From Spirogloea muscicola (taxonomy: Eukaryota > Streptophyta > Zygnematophyceae > Spirogloeales > Spirogloeaceae), in contig WELB01000033.1 in NCBI GenBank assembly GCA_009602725.1, positions 796,878 to 857,989 of the forward strand: a stretch of DNA of 61,112 nucleotides. Direction: 5' to 3'. This document shows, one piece after another, positions 33,201 to 43,486 of the stretch. The notes below the pieces were generated by a model, which saw only the letters and a program-made list of their open reading frames with translations, ran no database searches and was not told the DNA's origin. A program made the position numbers and the translations under genes. Position 1 is the first letter of the stretch; each line of letters starts with the position of its first letter.

Positions 33201-34796
33201 AGTAAAGTCAGAACCATCACTTTGCTCGACTCTGCGAAAGCACTGTCCAGGCAGCCTATCAAGCAATAGGAGGTCAACAACTTGCTCAGATGGTAGCGAG
33301 CACCTTCTTTGTGAGGTCTGTGATGTGCCGTTCCATTTCTGGTTTTGGCTGGAGGAGCTCTCGCTTCGACGTGAAAACCTGCGAGTGAGCTGACGGGTAG
33401 GTCAGGTTGGGTACGGCATAGATGAGTAGTAAGTGCCACGGAGGTGAATGCCGGCTCGGTTTCTGAACCATTGTCCATTTTATTGATGCATCCATCCAGA
33501 GGCAGTGCACATCATGCACCTGCTCAAACAGATACTTGTTGGACCGTGCTTGTCACAGAAACCACACAAGCAAAGGCCGCAGTGATGTAGAGCGCTTGAA
33601 CCCTACCTTCTCCTTTATGAAAATGAGGACCTTCTCTCGGACGTTCTCGTCCGGACTCTCCACGTGCTTGAAGAGCGCAGTCAAGGATGCTGCAATCACC
33701 TTCTCACAGCCTCAGTGCTCTTCTGGAGGCTTGAGGATGAGAAGGTAACGAACCAAGGCTGCGGCTACCACGTTGAAGGCGACATATGAAGTATTGGCAC
33801 GACCTCCTCACTTAGCAGCTTGAGATTCGCACTGCATGACTGACGAGCGCAACTGGCGCAAAGTGGCTGATGAGATTTGATGGGGCCATACCTCGACAAT
33901 CCTGCCTGAGGACCTGCATGAGAGCCTTTTGCACAGCATCCCTCTCCAGAGACTCCTCTGCAGTGCAATGGCTGCCCATGTCACGATGCATTCCCCGAGC
34001 ATGTCCATACACTGCAAGCTCCCAACGAAATCAGCAGAGCAACTGAAATCTCACTGAAAGCGCTGATGGCTCACCAGCCACCAGCAGCTGGCCAAGGACG
34101 TCCGCGATCTTCGGGAGGTGCTCGGGGGTGTCCTTGCTGATCACCGGCAGGCCGCGGATGGCTTGGACCCGTATCTGTCCAAACATGGGGACAAGCGGTC
34201 ACTCAGTGGTAAGCGACGAGGCGCCCAGCACTCGGCGGCCTGCGGAGCTCCAGCGCCGTGACTGCGACGAGCCATGCCTCGCTGCGGCCTTGCTTGACAT
34301 AGCCGCGGCGGACCAGGGAGGCGGGGGGGCTGGCGGCGCACCCCCAGCTCCTCCTCCTCGCACAGGTCCAGCTGCGCGTTGATGGCGTCGGCTGAGAGCT
34401 GCGGGAAGAGCTTGAAGAAGCGCGGGATGAGCTGCGCGGCCAGCTGCTTTGCCTTGTTGCTGCCGCTGGCTGCCGCGATAATGCCGCGGTAGTCGCCCTC
34501 GTTCTGCGGCACACGTCGCGGCGCTCAGCGACCGGAACGCATGAGGGCCGGCGAGAGCTAAGAAGCTGCAGCCTCGGATGTGCAAGCAGGCAAGGCGGCC
34601 GGCCGGCGGCCTCGCTCCAGAAGGAAGCTCCAGGACCGCAGGCCCGGTCGGGTGGCAACCATGGATGCGTAGGAAGCGGCGCGATCTGCGGCGCGGCGGC
34701 GGGGGGCCGCCGCACCTTGGCCTTGTCCTTGGCGGCGTTGAGGCTCTCCCCAAAGGCGTACAGCCGCTCGACGGCGGGGTCGTCGGCAGGGGCCAT
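30224..34796 (-). CDS. API5: Apoptosis inhibitor 5 (API5) homologue
   Basis: Nuclear HEAT/ARM-repeat protein, bound by RNA-processing and anti-apoptotic partners in animals and active in tapetal cell death in rice. ATG 34794-34796 opens MAPADDPAVERLYAFGESLN. Exon 2 (about 34340-34500) has GDYRGIIAAASGSNKAKQLA then IPRFFKLFPQLSADAINAQL and DLCEEEELG, the API5 hallmark. Next come VQAIRGLPVISKDTPEHLPK (about 34085-34175), VTGAEFKMFIDFLKSLDLFS and LVQIIEGQADLQSKFE (about 32980-33120), then LKMEYIECLLYAFHQLAHK (about 31715-31775). The last exon (30224 to about 30420) has KRPATGASNGTNVQEQGGKK, a likely nuclear signal, and a Gly/Arg-rich end GRYGRPGRGFRR as in animal API5. Domain order is complete. 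Confidence 0.9.
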
Positions 34797-35040
34797 GGCC
34801 GCCGCCGCCGCGGCGCGAGCGCTGGGCGAGTCACGCGGGCTGCAGCTGCCGCTGGCAAGGACTGCAGGGGCAACGCCGGCGGCGACGGCGGCGGCGGCGG
34901 CAGCGGCGACGGCGGCGGCGGCGGCGCCCTAGCCCTAGCCCTAGCCGAAGCCCTAGAGAGTCTTCCCCGGGACCCTGTGCCCTTGTCCTCGGGCTCTAGG
35001 GTTAGGGTTCATGCTCTAACCTCCACCGTGAGCCTCCGCC
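34797..35040. promoter_or_regulatory. Divergent promoter of API5 and MRL7-like gene
   Basis: About 244 bp between the two start codons. It contains a GGC trinucleotide run (about 34877-34928), three GCCCTA repeats (about 34928-34950) and TAGGGTTAGGGTT (about 34997-35009). Plant telo-box elements (AAACCCTA) occupy similar positions in promoters of growth-related genes; use here is inferred. Confidence 0.5.
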
Positions 35041-37520
35041 ATGGCGCTCGCCGCCGCGCCCGCCGCCGCCGTCGCCGCCGCCGCCGCCGCCGTCTCCCGC
35101 CGCGTCGCCAAGGACGTCATCCGCGGAGCCGTGGAACGCCGCCCGGTGGAATTCCTGCGGCCCCCCAAGGCAACCGCCTCGCCCGCTTCGCTGCACCGCC
35201 CCGCCCAACCCAACCCTCATGCGTCTATCTCGAGCTCTGCACTGCACAACAGTGTCAAAGTCCGGAGAGCTGCGCCGTCGGGCTTGCGGTGTATCATGGA
35301 GCAGCGTCACTCGCTTGCAAGGAGGGGTAGAGAGTCTGCTCGCGGTGCAGTGCGGGAGCCTCGCCATTCGGTCAGCCCGCAAGCTGAGAGGCGCTGAGCA
35401 GTCTCGACCAGAGAGACTGACAGTCGAGGGCGTCTGTGCAAGCCAGCCGATTGCATGCAGGAGAAGGCGAAGCTGAGAAAGCTGATACAGAAATTTTATT
35501 TTCACACCATGGGAGCAGCAGACTGGGCACCACAGGCCCTTTAGTAACCTCATGTCAATGGTTGAAAGTTGGTTGAGCCTAGGGGAAGAGAGGCACCCCT
35601 ATGGACAGGGAGAGTCTGCGGACGACATTCTATATCCGAAACCTAAAACCCTAAACCCCTGAACCCAAAACCTAAACCCCAAACCCTAAAATGAGATTCC
35701 GCTCAGTACTCGGCCGTAGCTCTGGAGCACGCATCCTCCGGCTGGAATTTGCAGGGGGCCCACGTTACATGGCTCGATGGTCGCTCTGTTCAGGAAGTCA
35801 GTTGGCATGACCATGCACATGAATCTGGCGCTGTGGCGTGCAGGACATGCGTGCAGATTCGAGTCGCACCGCTGCTCAGGCCGCCTCCATTCAGGGCATG
35901 GGTGCCGACAGTACACAACGGTGGCCGAGTCATCGGCCACCATTCCCAGCCAGCCGGGCAGGTCGCAGCATTCTGGCGCAAGACTGCAGTGGTGCAGGTG
36001 CCGAGCTTGCTGCTGGACCTGCCGACCGCGGCAACGGTCAGAGCACGAACTTCCAGGAGAGGCTGAGGCCCAGCGAAGGTCCCGACTTGGCGAGCAGGGA
36101 AAGCACGAGCAGGAGGCGGAGCTCAGACGAGCAGGAGCTTGCAGCAGGGGCATCACTGGAGGAGGAAGGAGGGGAGAGGGAGGACGTTGAGGATGAGCTT
36201 GAAGCTGACGAGCCATGGTTTGTGGAGGAGGAGGATCCGACGTGGCCGCCCGAGGCCGACGACGGGTGGGGCTTCCGAGTCTCGCAGTTCTTCGAGCCGC
36301 GGCTCAGCAGCGAGCCGCCAACCTCCACCAGGCCGTTGGAAGGGGGCGAGCACTTCAGTGACGCTGAGATGGCCAAGGAGGACAATTACGGCGATGGCCC
36401 TGACGAAGCGGAGGAGGACGATGAGGAGGGTACGTGGGGGCAGCGATGGAATGTAGAGGCGGACGAGCCCATTGTAGCGGACATCACGTCCAACGATTGG
36501 GATGCTGAGGTCTTCGGTGATACAAGCCCCCTTGTCGTCTGCATCTTTGAACGTTACGGGCCCAGGTGGTTGACTGCCTCTTCAATAGTTGCATATCTCA
36601 AACAGCGATCATCCGTGGCTCCTGTTATCTTGCCAAAAAGCTGCAGCACATTGAGTATGCAAAGATGCACTGTCCTCTGTTGGGGCTGCTTGATCTCTCG
36701 ACAGCTATGTATATATAACCATTACTTTCTCAGTGCCCTTGATGCACCTGCTCTTGGCCCTTACAGTCTTTGGCCCACTGCGTGGTCCTTCTGTAGGAGG
36801 GAGGCATCGTGGCGCATGCTCGAGTCCCTGGAGCGGGCAGCTGTCACTATCTGGGGCTCCGGCAAGGTGCCCTTTCGGGTGAGCTGCAATGCTTCCAGCA
36901 GACATTGGGCGCACGAGAGGCACTAGCAGCTTGCCAATAATACGGCCTCTTCTTACCTGCGACTTGTACTTCAGAATATTGTATAGTTGCTCATTTGTAT
37001 CAACATGATATGCAGAGATGCAGGTGTCATGGGAGCTTGCTGGAGTCTCACAGTGTTTTGCAGATCTTGTCCAGTAGGCTGTTTATCGGCCTATACTCTT
37101 AATTGCAATGAGCAACATTGGCAGATGAGGCCATCATGGCATCCATTTGGACGCAGGCTTTCAAGGTGGATGCTGGGATAGAGCCCGACATGGCGACGTC
37201 GCTGGGTGTTGAACGTCCACCACAGCTCCTCTTCATAAAGAACTCCAAATATGTCCACCGATTAGAAGGTACATGCTTTCCTGCTGCTCGTGGATCCCCT
37301 ACACCGACCGTCAGCTGACTTGTCTTGTAAAGTTTCCACATACAAAAGGTTGTAAAATAAACCAGAAGAGTGCAGCGATAGACGATGTGTGCAGCACCAG
37401 TGAAATGCTGACTCGAATATTTTCTTGCACGCAGGGCCTGTCACTGTTGAGGAGCTCTTGCAGATTAGTGGACACGTCTTGTATGGAGGCCCTCGACCCG
37501 CCCACATGCAGTCTTCCTAG
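35041..37520 (+). CDS. MRL7/SVR4-like plastid thioredoxin-fold protein
   Basis: MRL7 (also SVR4/ECB1) is a plastid protein needed for plastid gene expression and chloroplast biogenesis in plants. The conserved block starts near 36230: EDPTWPPEADDGWGFRVSQF, an acidic stretch with EAEEDDEEGTWGQRW, then IVADITSNDWDAEVFGDTSP and LVVCIFERYGPR. A middle exon (about 36800-36877) gives MLESLERAAVTIWGSGKVPF. A later exon (to 37268) gives FKVDAGIEPDMATSLGVERP then PQLLFIKNSKYVHRLEG. The last exon from about 37435 gives GPVTVEELLQISGHVLYGGP and ends at TAG 37518-37520. The usual thioredoxin CxxC is replaced by ERYGPR, in keeping with a non-redox thioredoxin-like fold. ATG 35041 (MALAAAPAAAVAAAAAAVSR) would supply a plausible transit peptide, but its link to the conserved exons is not proven. 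Confidence 0.8.
35637..35692. repeat. Telomere-like tract in MRL7-like 5' intron
   Basis: Degenerate AAACCCTAAACCCC run with CCTAAAA, CCCAAAACC and CCAAACCC variants, about 56 bp long. Confidence 0.85.
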
Positions 37521-38089
37521 CAACCCATGCTCGGGTGTTACAACAGGTAGTCCACTGTAGCTGCCCATGCATCTGCTGCTCACAAGCTCTCAGCACAATA
37601 TCTGATACTTCAAAAATTGCCAGGAAAGCAGCATCCAGGGCCACCCAGTAGTTGCTCCGTGCGTTAGCTTTGAATGCTTCGCAAAGCATGGCGTGTTTGC
37701 TGTATAATACAGTCTCTTCAAAAGCGGAGGTGCAATTTGTGGAAGGTCTTGCGTGGATACCGGGCCTCGCATCAGAAGTCTTCACAGAAGGCGAGCTTCA
37801 CGTCGGGACATGCATCAAGGAACTCTGTACGGGCCAACACGGCCACGAATGCACACACACACTTAGAACGTAGCATTGGACGATGTGCAGCAATGCTGGA
37901 TACTCTGCGGTGCATTTAATAAATGCATACGGGGTGTGGCATGACCATGCCCCAAGGCTGCTTGAGCAGCTAGGAAGTGGAGCACAGCAGCGCGGTGGTC
38001 TGTGCCTGCTATGCTACACGGCAGGCAGAATGAATCAGACTGGAAGAAGTGAATATTGCGGTGGCGTTGACAGTGAGGGCAGCGGGTGC
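37521..38089. other. Convergent intergenic region
   Basis: Between the MRL7-like stop (+) and the BAG stop (-). No coding-like frame or RNA gene seen. Confidence 0.5.
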
Positions 38090-39192
38090 TCAGCTGGGCC
38101 GCGCCCAGATGGGCGTGTGCGGCGCGGTCGGCCGCTCCTCGGGAGGTTGGTCTCGGCTCCTGGTGCCGTTGTCGAACGTGACCCACTTGGCGCTGCCCCC
38201 GGCAGACGCAACCGGCGGCGCAGCCGGGGCCGGCGGCCGGCGCGGTGCCGCCTTCAGCCGGTCGATGGCGTCCACGAGCGCCTGCACCCGCCGAACCTCG
38301 GTCTTGCGAAGGAGCCGCGCGGAGCCGTCGGCCTGGATGCCGTCCAGCTTGAGCAGCTGGCGCATGAGGAGCTCCCCCAGCATCGCGCACTGCTTCTCGT
38401 CCTGCGGCGGGCCGCCCGCGCTCTGCTTCACCATCGCCGCGACCTGCAGGACGGTGGCGGCCCCCTGTCACGGCTCGGGGTCCAGGCGTCTACTTAAGGA
38501 GCTTCACAACAAGCAATCTTGATGGCATACAATCTGATGATCCGATGGATGCTCAGTAAGTCGGCTCTGTGTCAGAGCCAGCAATTCAAGTACACAAATA
38601 TTGGTGTGACCGTCGGTCGGTAAGAAATAGATCGAGCTCTCAGCCAGCTTTGTGGGCGGCGCGGGCACGGCACCCACATGGGTCCTACAGCACGGAGCCT
38701 GGCCGGCCCACCTGAGCCTCGAGGCCGTCGACGTCGCCGCGCACGGCGGCGATGGCGTGGGCGGCGCGGCGGGCCTCCTCGGCGAGGCGCTGCTCCTCGG
38801 CGCGGCGCGCGTGCGCGGCCTCGTCCTCCAGCAGCATGAGCTTGGAGCGGTCGCGCACACCGGCGGCCAGCAGGCTCTCGCCGTCCGCTGTCACGCGGCC
38901 GCGGAAGAGGAGCTTCTGCTCACCCGGCGCCAGGCCCGTGTCCCCCACCAGCGCCTCCTTCACTTGCCCTGCCGGCGGTGGGGATCCAGGGTCTAGGGTT
39001 TGAGTTCACGACGGCGGCGGCGGCGGCTGCGGCGGCGACGGCGGCGGCGGCGGGGGTGAGGCGCTCACAGAAGGTGGCGGTGGCGGGGACGCGGAGCTCG
39101 TGGCCAAACTTGCCGTGCGCGACGTGGAGGGTGATGGAGGGCGGCGCCTCGGGCTGCGCCGCCGCCGCCGTTGCCGCGGGGGCCGCCGCCAT
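38090..39192 (-). CDS. BAG-family co-chaperone with ubiquitin-like domain
   Basis: Nucleotide-exchange co-chaperone of Hsp70. ATG 39190-39192 opens MAAAPAATAAAAQPEAPPSI then TLHVAHGKFGHELRVPATAT, the first strands of a ubiquitin-like domain. Exon 2 (about 38685-38963) continues LVGDTGLAPGEQKLLFRGRV and AAGVRDRSKLMLLEDEA, followed by helical AHAIAAVRGDVDGLEAQV. The last exon carries the BAG helices (CAMLGELLMRQLLKLDGIQA, RKTEVRRVQALVDAIDRLKA) and a tail SAKWVTFDNG like the KWETFD end of plant BAG1-4. The stop is at 38090. Plant BAG1-4 have the same Ubl-BAG layout, so it looks complete. Intron 1 contains (GCC)n and a telomere-like motif. Confidence 0.9.
38984..39062. repeat. Telomere-like motif and GGC repeat in BAG intron 1
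   Basis: GGGTCTAGGGTTTGAGTT (38989-39006) next to a GGC-rich run (about 39012-39056). Confidence 0.7.
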
Positions 39193-39300
39193 GGCCGCCG
39201 CGAAGCGCGGCGGGCCGGGAGCCAATGGCGGTGGGCGATCTCGGCTTGACTGCTCCCCGTTAGTCAAGTCCGCGTTACAGCTGACGGTATTGTCTTCGTC

Positions 39301-39301
<1 letters not shown>

Positions 39302-39331
<30 letters not shown>

Positions 39332-39877
39332 NNNNNNNNNNNNNNNNNNNNNNNNNNNNNNNNNNNNNNNNNNNNNNNNNNNNNNNNNNNNNNNNNNNNN
39401 NNNNNNNNNNNNNNNNNNNNNNNNNNNNNNNNNNNNNNNNNNNNNNNNNNNNNNNNNNNNNNNNNNNNNNNNNNNNNNNNNNNNNNNNNNNNNNNNNNNN
39501 NNNNNNNNNNNNNNNNNNNNNNNNNNNNNNNNNNNNNNNNNNNNNNNNNNNNNNNNNNNNNNNNNNNNNNNNNNNNNNNNNNNNNNNNNNNNNNNNNNNN
39601 NNNNNNNNNNNNNNNNNNNNNNNNNNNNNNNNNNNNNNNNNNNNNNNNNNNNNNNNNNNNNNNNNNNNNNNNNNNNNNNNNNNNNNNNNNNNNNNNNNNN
39701 NNNNNNNNNNNNNNNNNNNNNNNNNNNNNNNNNNNNNNNNNNNNNNNNNNNNNNNNNNNNNNNNNNNNNNNNNNNNNNNNNNNNNNNNNNNNNNNNNNNN
39801 NNNNNNNNNNNNNNNNNNNNNNNNNNNNNNNNNNNNNNNNNNNNNNNNNNNNNNNNNNNNNNNNNNNNNNNNNNNNN
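39302..39877. other. Poly-C run (30) and assembly gap (546 N)
   Basis: C run 39302-39331, N 39332-39877. It separates the BAG gene (-) from the F-box/WD40 gene (+), so it hides a divergent promoter and the F-box exon. Confidence 1.
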
Positions 39878-41829
39878 GGCCGCGGCGGCGGCGCCTCCCG
39901 CGCCGCTGCCCACGCCAGCGTCGACGGGCGCACCTGGCGGGAGCTGTACGTGGACCGGGAGGTGCGCGCCCGCGCGATGCTCGGCAGGTACGTCCGCGGC
40001 GAGAGCTGGGCGCCTTGGCGATCGTCGCCGAGGAGCACATGCCAGAGCCGAGATGGTACGCTGTGCGCCGAGCTGCGCTTTCCTGCAACGCCGCTGACGT
40101 ATGAGGGTCACCTCGTCGTGTCATGCTGCTGCCGCAGGTTCCGCCAGGACATGCTGCACGGCCACACGGCGGCGGTGCGCTGCCTCCGCATGCTCCCGCA
40201 GGCCAACCTCGCGTTCACCTCGGGTTACGACTCCACTGTCCGCGTCTGGGAGCTCGCCGAGGGCATCCCGCTCGCCGCCTCCCGGTCCGCTCGCCAGACC
40301 TGAGAGAACACGGGGGTTGCCGGGCAGCAAGCCAATCACTATCATGCTGACCACCTTCCTGATATGCCCTTTCCCACGAGCAGACCACAGGCAGAAGCTG
40401 TGCAAGCTAAGCGAATATTCTTGTAGCCTCGCTCATCCTCGTCTCTCCGACGGCGCCGCTGTGCCAGGCCGCTGGGGGAGACGGTGCGGGCAGTGGCAGC
40501 CGACTCCGCGCTGCTGGCGGTGGGTGCTACCGATGCGGTCATCCGCATCTGGCGCGCTGCCACGGACTGCGCCCACCTCTTTGACGTCGCGGGGTCGCGC
40601 CCCAGCAGGTGTTTGCTCCTCCATCAGTGGCCCCACTGAGAAAGGGCCTACCTCAGCAGTTGCATGTTGAAGAAACGCTGAGAGCATCCCAAGAGTGGCG
40701 GCTCACTTGCGGCCGTTATATACCAAGGGGTCGGTGCGGTTCGCTGGCAATTACTCGTTGAGTGTCTGATCCTTAGCCGGATGCTCTGCCTGCGCAGATC
40801 CGCCGAGAAGGTCGAGGGCACAGAGGAGGAGCTCTACGGCCACACCGGGCCTGTGTCGTGCCTTGGCCTTGGCAGCACCTGCCTCTTCAGGTATTGGTTG
40901 TCCTGGAATCCGATTGAGTAGCTGGGCTGTCAGCAGGCGTGCCTACTTTGCAGGGCGCATATATCACGCTATTCACCATCTTGCCTAGTACAGTCAATGA
41001 ATCAATTACTAACGTTTCGCTTGCGCCCGCTCCAACCCAATGCAGTGGCTCATGGGACATGACTGCGCGGGCTTGGAGCCGCACGAGCCTGGAGGTTGTG
41101 AGGTCGTACAATCACCGGGACTGGCTGTGGGCGCTCGCGCCACGCGGCGCGCGGCTGCTGAGCACCGCAGGCACGGACGCGTACTCGTGGGACGTGGAGA
41201 CGGGCCGGCTGCTTCGCATGCGCAAGGGCCTACACCAGGGCCAGGCCTACGCCGTGGAGGGCAGCCGGGCGGGCCACTTTGTCTTCACCGGCGGCGAGGA
41301 CGGCGTCGTGCACATGTTCGATGAGCGCCTGCCGGACCGGCCCGGCAGGGCCGCCAACGACCTGGCGGCTGCAGCGGCCAAGGCGGCGGTCGGCCTGTGG
41401 CGGCCGCACACGAGTGCGATAAATGCGCTCGCATTTGACGACCCATGGCTTGTCACCGCGTCCAGTGACGGCACCTGCGCCATGCTGAACGTGCGCCATG
41501 CGATGCACGGCGCGTCCTCGGCCAAGATCAAGGGGCCTTGGGAGCCATGCATGGCGCGACAGAATGAGCAGGTGCAGCGCAAGCTGGGGAGCTTCCAGCG
41601 CAGTGTGTATGCGGTGGACATCAAGGGCGACAAGGTCATCAGCGGTGGCGAGGACACCTGCGTGCGCGTATTCGACTTTGGCCAGGCGCTGGAGATTGAG
41701 CGGCGAGTGCAGGCCGCTCGTGGCTCGCGAGAACAGGCCCGTGCGGCCACCCACTCTTCTCACAGCACGACCAGGAGGAGGTTGCGCCCGGCACCTGTGC
41801 ATGCACGGGCACCGTGCTCGCTGCCTTGA
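39878..41829 (+). CDS. F-box/WD40-repeat protein, 5' truncated
   Basis: Probable substrate receptor of an SCF ubiquitin ligase. The gap edge preserves the C-terminal end of an F-box-like region (DGRTWRELYVDREVRARAML). WD40 blades follow: MLHGHTAAVRCLRMLPQANL then FTSGYDSTVRVWELAEG (about 40150-40265), RAVAADSALLAVGATDAVIR then IWRAA (about 40480-40560), EELYGHTGPVSCLGLGSTCL, FSGSWDMTARAWSRTSLEVV, HFVFTGGEDGVVHMFDERLP, INALAFDDPWLVTASSDGTC and VYAVDIKGDKVISGGEDTCV then RVFDFG (about 41600-41690). That is about seven blades. The frame ends with a stop at 41827-41829. The first part of the F-box should lie in the gap; if it is absent this would be a plain WD40 protein. Confidence 0.8.
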
Positions 41830-42859
41830 CTGCCACCTGGTGGTGACTGGCAGTCTTGGCAGTTTCGGAGATGGTACTGGCAATCAATAACATTGTGCAC
41901 CGCCAATTGATACATTGTGGCTTACTGGAGAAAAGAACGGGCTCCGGAGCTTGATGATGTGCTGCTCCCGCTTTATTTGCTGCGATTTGCAGAACGAAGG
42001 GAAGCGGTTTGTGATGCTGGCTGCAGAAGCAGGCCGAGGGGCGGGTGCGAAAGTGGCTCTTGCAGGGCCTGCAGTAGCTCCACGTTGTGCCGCCTAACAG
42101 ATGGTGACGAGGAGAGCTGTGTAAGAGCGCGCCGTCACAAGGGGATACTGCCTTTTCAGCCAAAGCATGCAGCTTACTGGGCAGTGACGCCCTCAGTGGC
42201 CCGTTGTTGACTCTGGACCTGTCCTATTGCAATCTGCAAGCCCAGCCTTCCTCTTCAACAGCTTAACACGAGGGATAAATCCTGCCCTCGGAAGTTCATC
42301 TTTCCTGAGTCATGCTCAAGCCGCAACATTGGCGACCACAAAGCCGTACTTTTATAATCGATACCAATGCGCAACAATCTGTTGGCGTCACCTATACTAC
42401 ACATCCAGTGTGACAGCCTTGCAGAACGAGCAAAGCCACATTGTCAGAAGCTCGTGGTTGCACCTAAAGCGCCTTAGCCTTGCAAGCAACAGGTGGAGCT
42501 GACAAGGCACTTCAGCAGCCTCGATGAAATCACCAGTGCCATCAAGCCTGCAAGACGGAGAGCCCGCTTGCTAACTTCGATGGCTCTTCGTCGCAGGGCT
42601 CCTCACTTAGTGCGTCAGTGAGGAGGTTGAGCTGGCATGCCTTCTGCTTCGTCAACCACAAAGCTTTCACGTACTCTTCTTTCACGTACTCTCGTCCGTG
42701 GTATCAAGTGGCTCTGCTGGAGACAAACTGCTGGAAACAACAGCTCTACCAAACCAAGGCAGTCGCAGTGAAGAGGAACGTCCGAGATAGTAGTCGCCAA
42801 GACGTCAGCAATAGGTCAAGGAGTTTCCGTTGACGAGAAGAAAGAGACCTCCAGAGGAG
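41830..42859. other. Intergenic region
   Basis: Mostly AT-richer sequence with short open frames. No gene recognised. A retrotransposon fragment follows at its 3' side. Confidence 0.45.
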
Positions 42860-43180
42860 GTCGAGCCAGTAGACTTTCTTGCAGCCGGGTCGCTGGCGCA
42901 AGTGTATCGTATGCGCCTGGCCGTCTCGGTCTATGGCCCGCGCGCTGCACCTTCGTGCTGGCAGAGCCTTCGCTGCTGCCTCTGGCTCTGGCCAGGGGAC
43001 CCACTTCCAGGAGCCTACCATCTCTGATCTGCGGCTGCTTAGCAGGAGTTACTGAGTGATTTGTAGCCGCTTTGCTTCCGTGTGTGCTTGTTTTCCTTAG
43101 CGCTTCCCCCTGGCCCCCTTCTCGTACTCTGTTCATTCTTTTTTGGGCTGGCTTCTTCCAGCCCCGATCCTCAATGGGCG
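42860..43180 (+). pseudogene. Retrotransposon ORF end and 3' UTR (copy F)
   Basis: VEPVDFLAAGSLAQVYRMRL followed by a frame change, then SMARALHLRAGRAFAAAS, ISDLRLLSRSY-stop (43053-43055). The hairpin GGCTGG (43146-43151)/CCAGCC (43158-43163) lies about 91 nt later, followed by CTCAATGGGCGG. It supplies the uninterrupted version of the site split in copy B. It ends about 150 bp before the SSADH start codon. Confidence 0.75.
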
Positions 43181-43327
43181 GCCACTTCGTCTCCAGTGGA
43201 GGGCGATGGCTGTGATCCGCCAGCCCAGGAGGGGAAGAACAAGACGCGCCGCCAGGCGGGTCGAAGCGTCGTCACGGCACCGGGCCACGCTGGCACGCCC
43301 TCCACGTGGCGACCTGACAAGGTCGCG

Positions 43328-43455
43328 ATGGCGGCCACGTGGCCGGGCGGCCCCCCCGCCCGCCGCCGCCGTCATGGCCAGCGCCGAGGCCGCCATGGCG
43401 CCGCCGCAGCACCTCCTCCTCCTCCGCCGCCTGCGCCTCGCCCCGCCGCCGCCGC

Positions 43456-43486
<31 letters not shown>

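Noticed and set aside
34928-35009. True chromosome end
   Set aside because: The telomere-like blocks are short, degenerate and flanked on both sides by genes, so they are interstitial.
41639-42163. Minus-strand gene after the F-box/WD40 gene
   Set aside because: The 174-codon frame overlaps the WD40 C-terminus in antisense and has no recognisable features.
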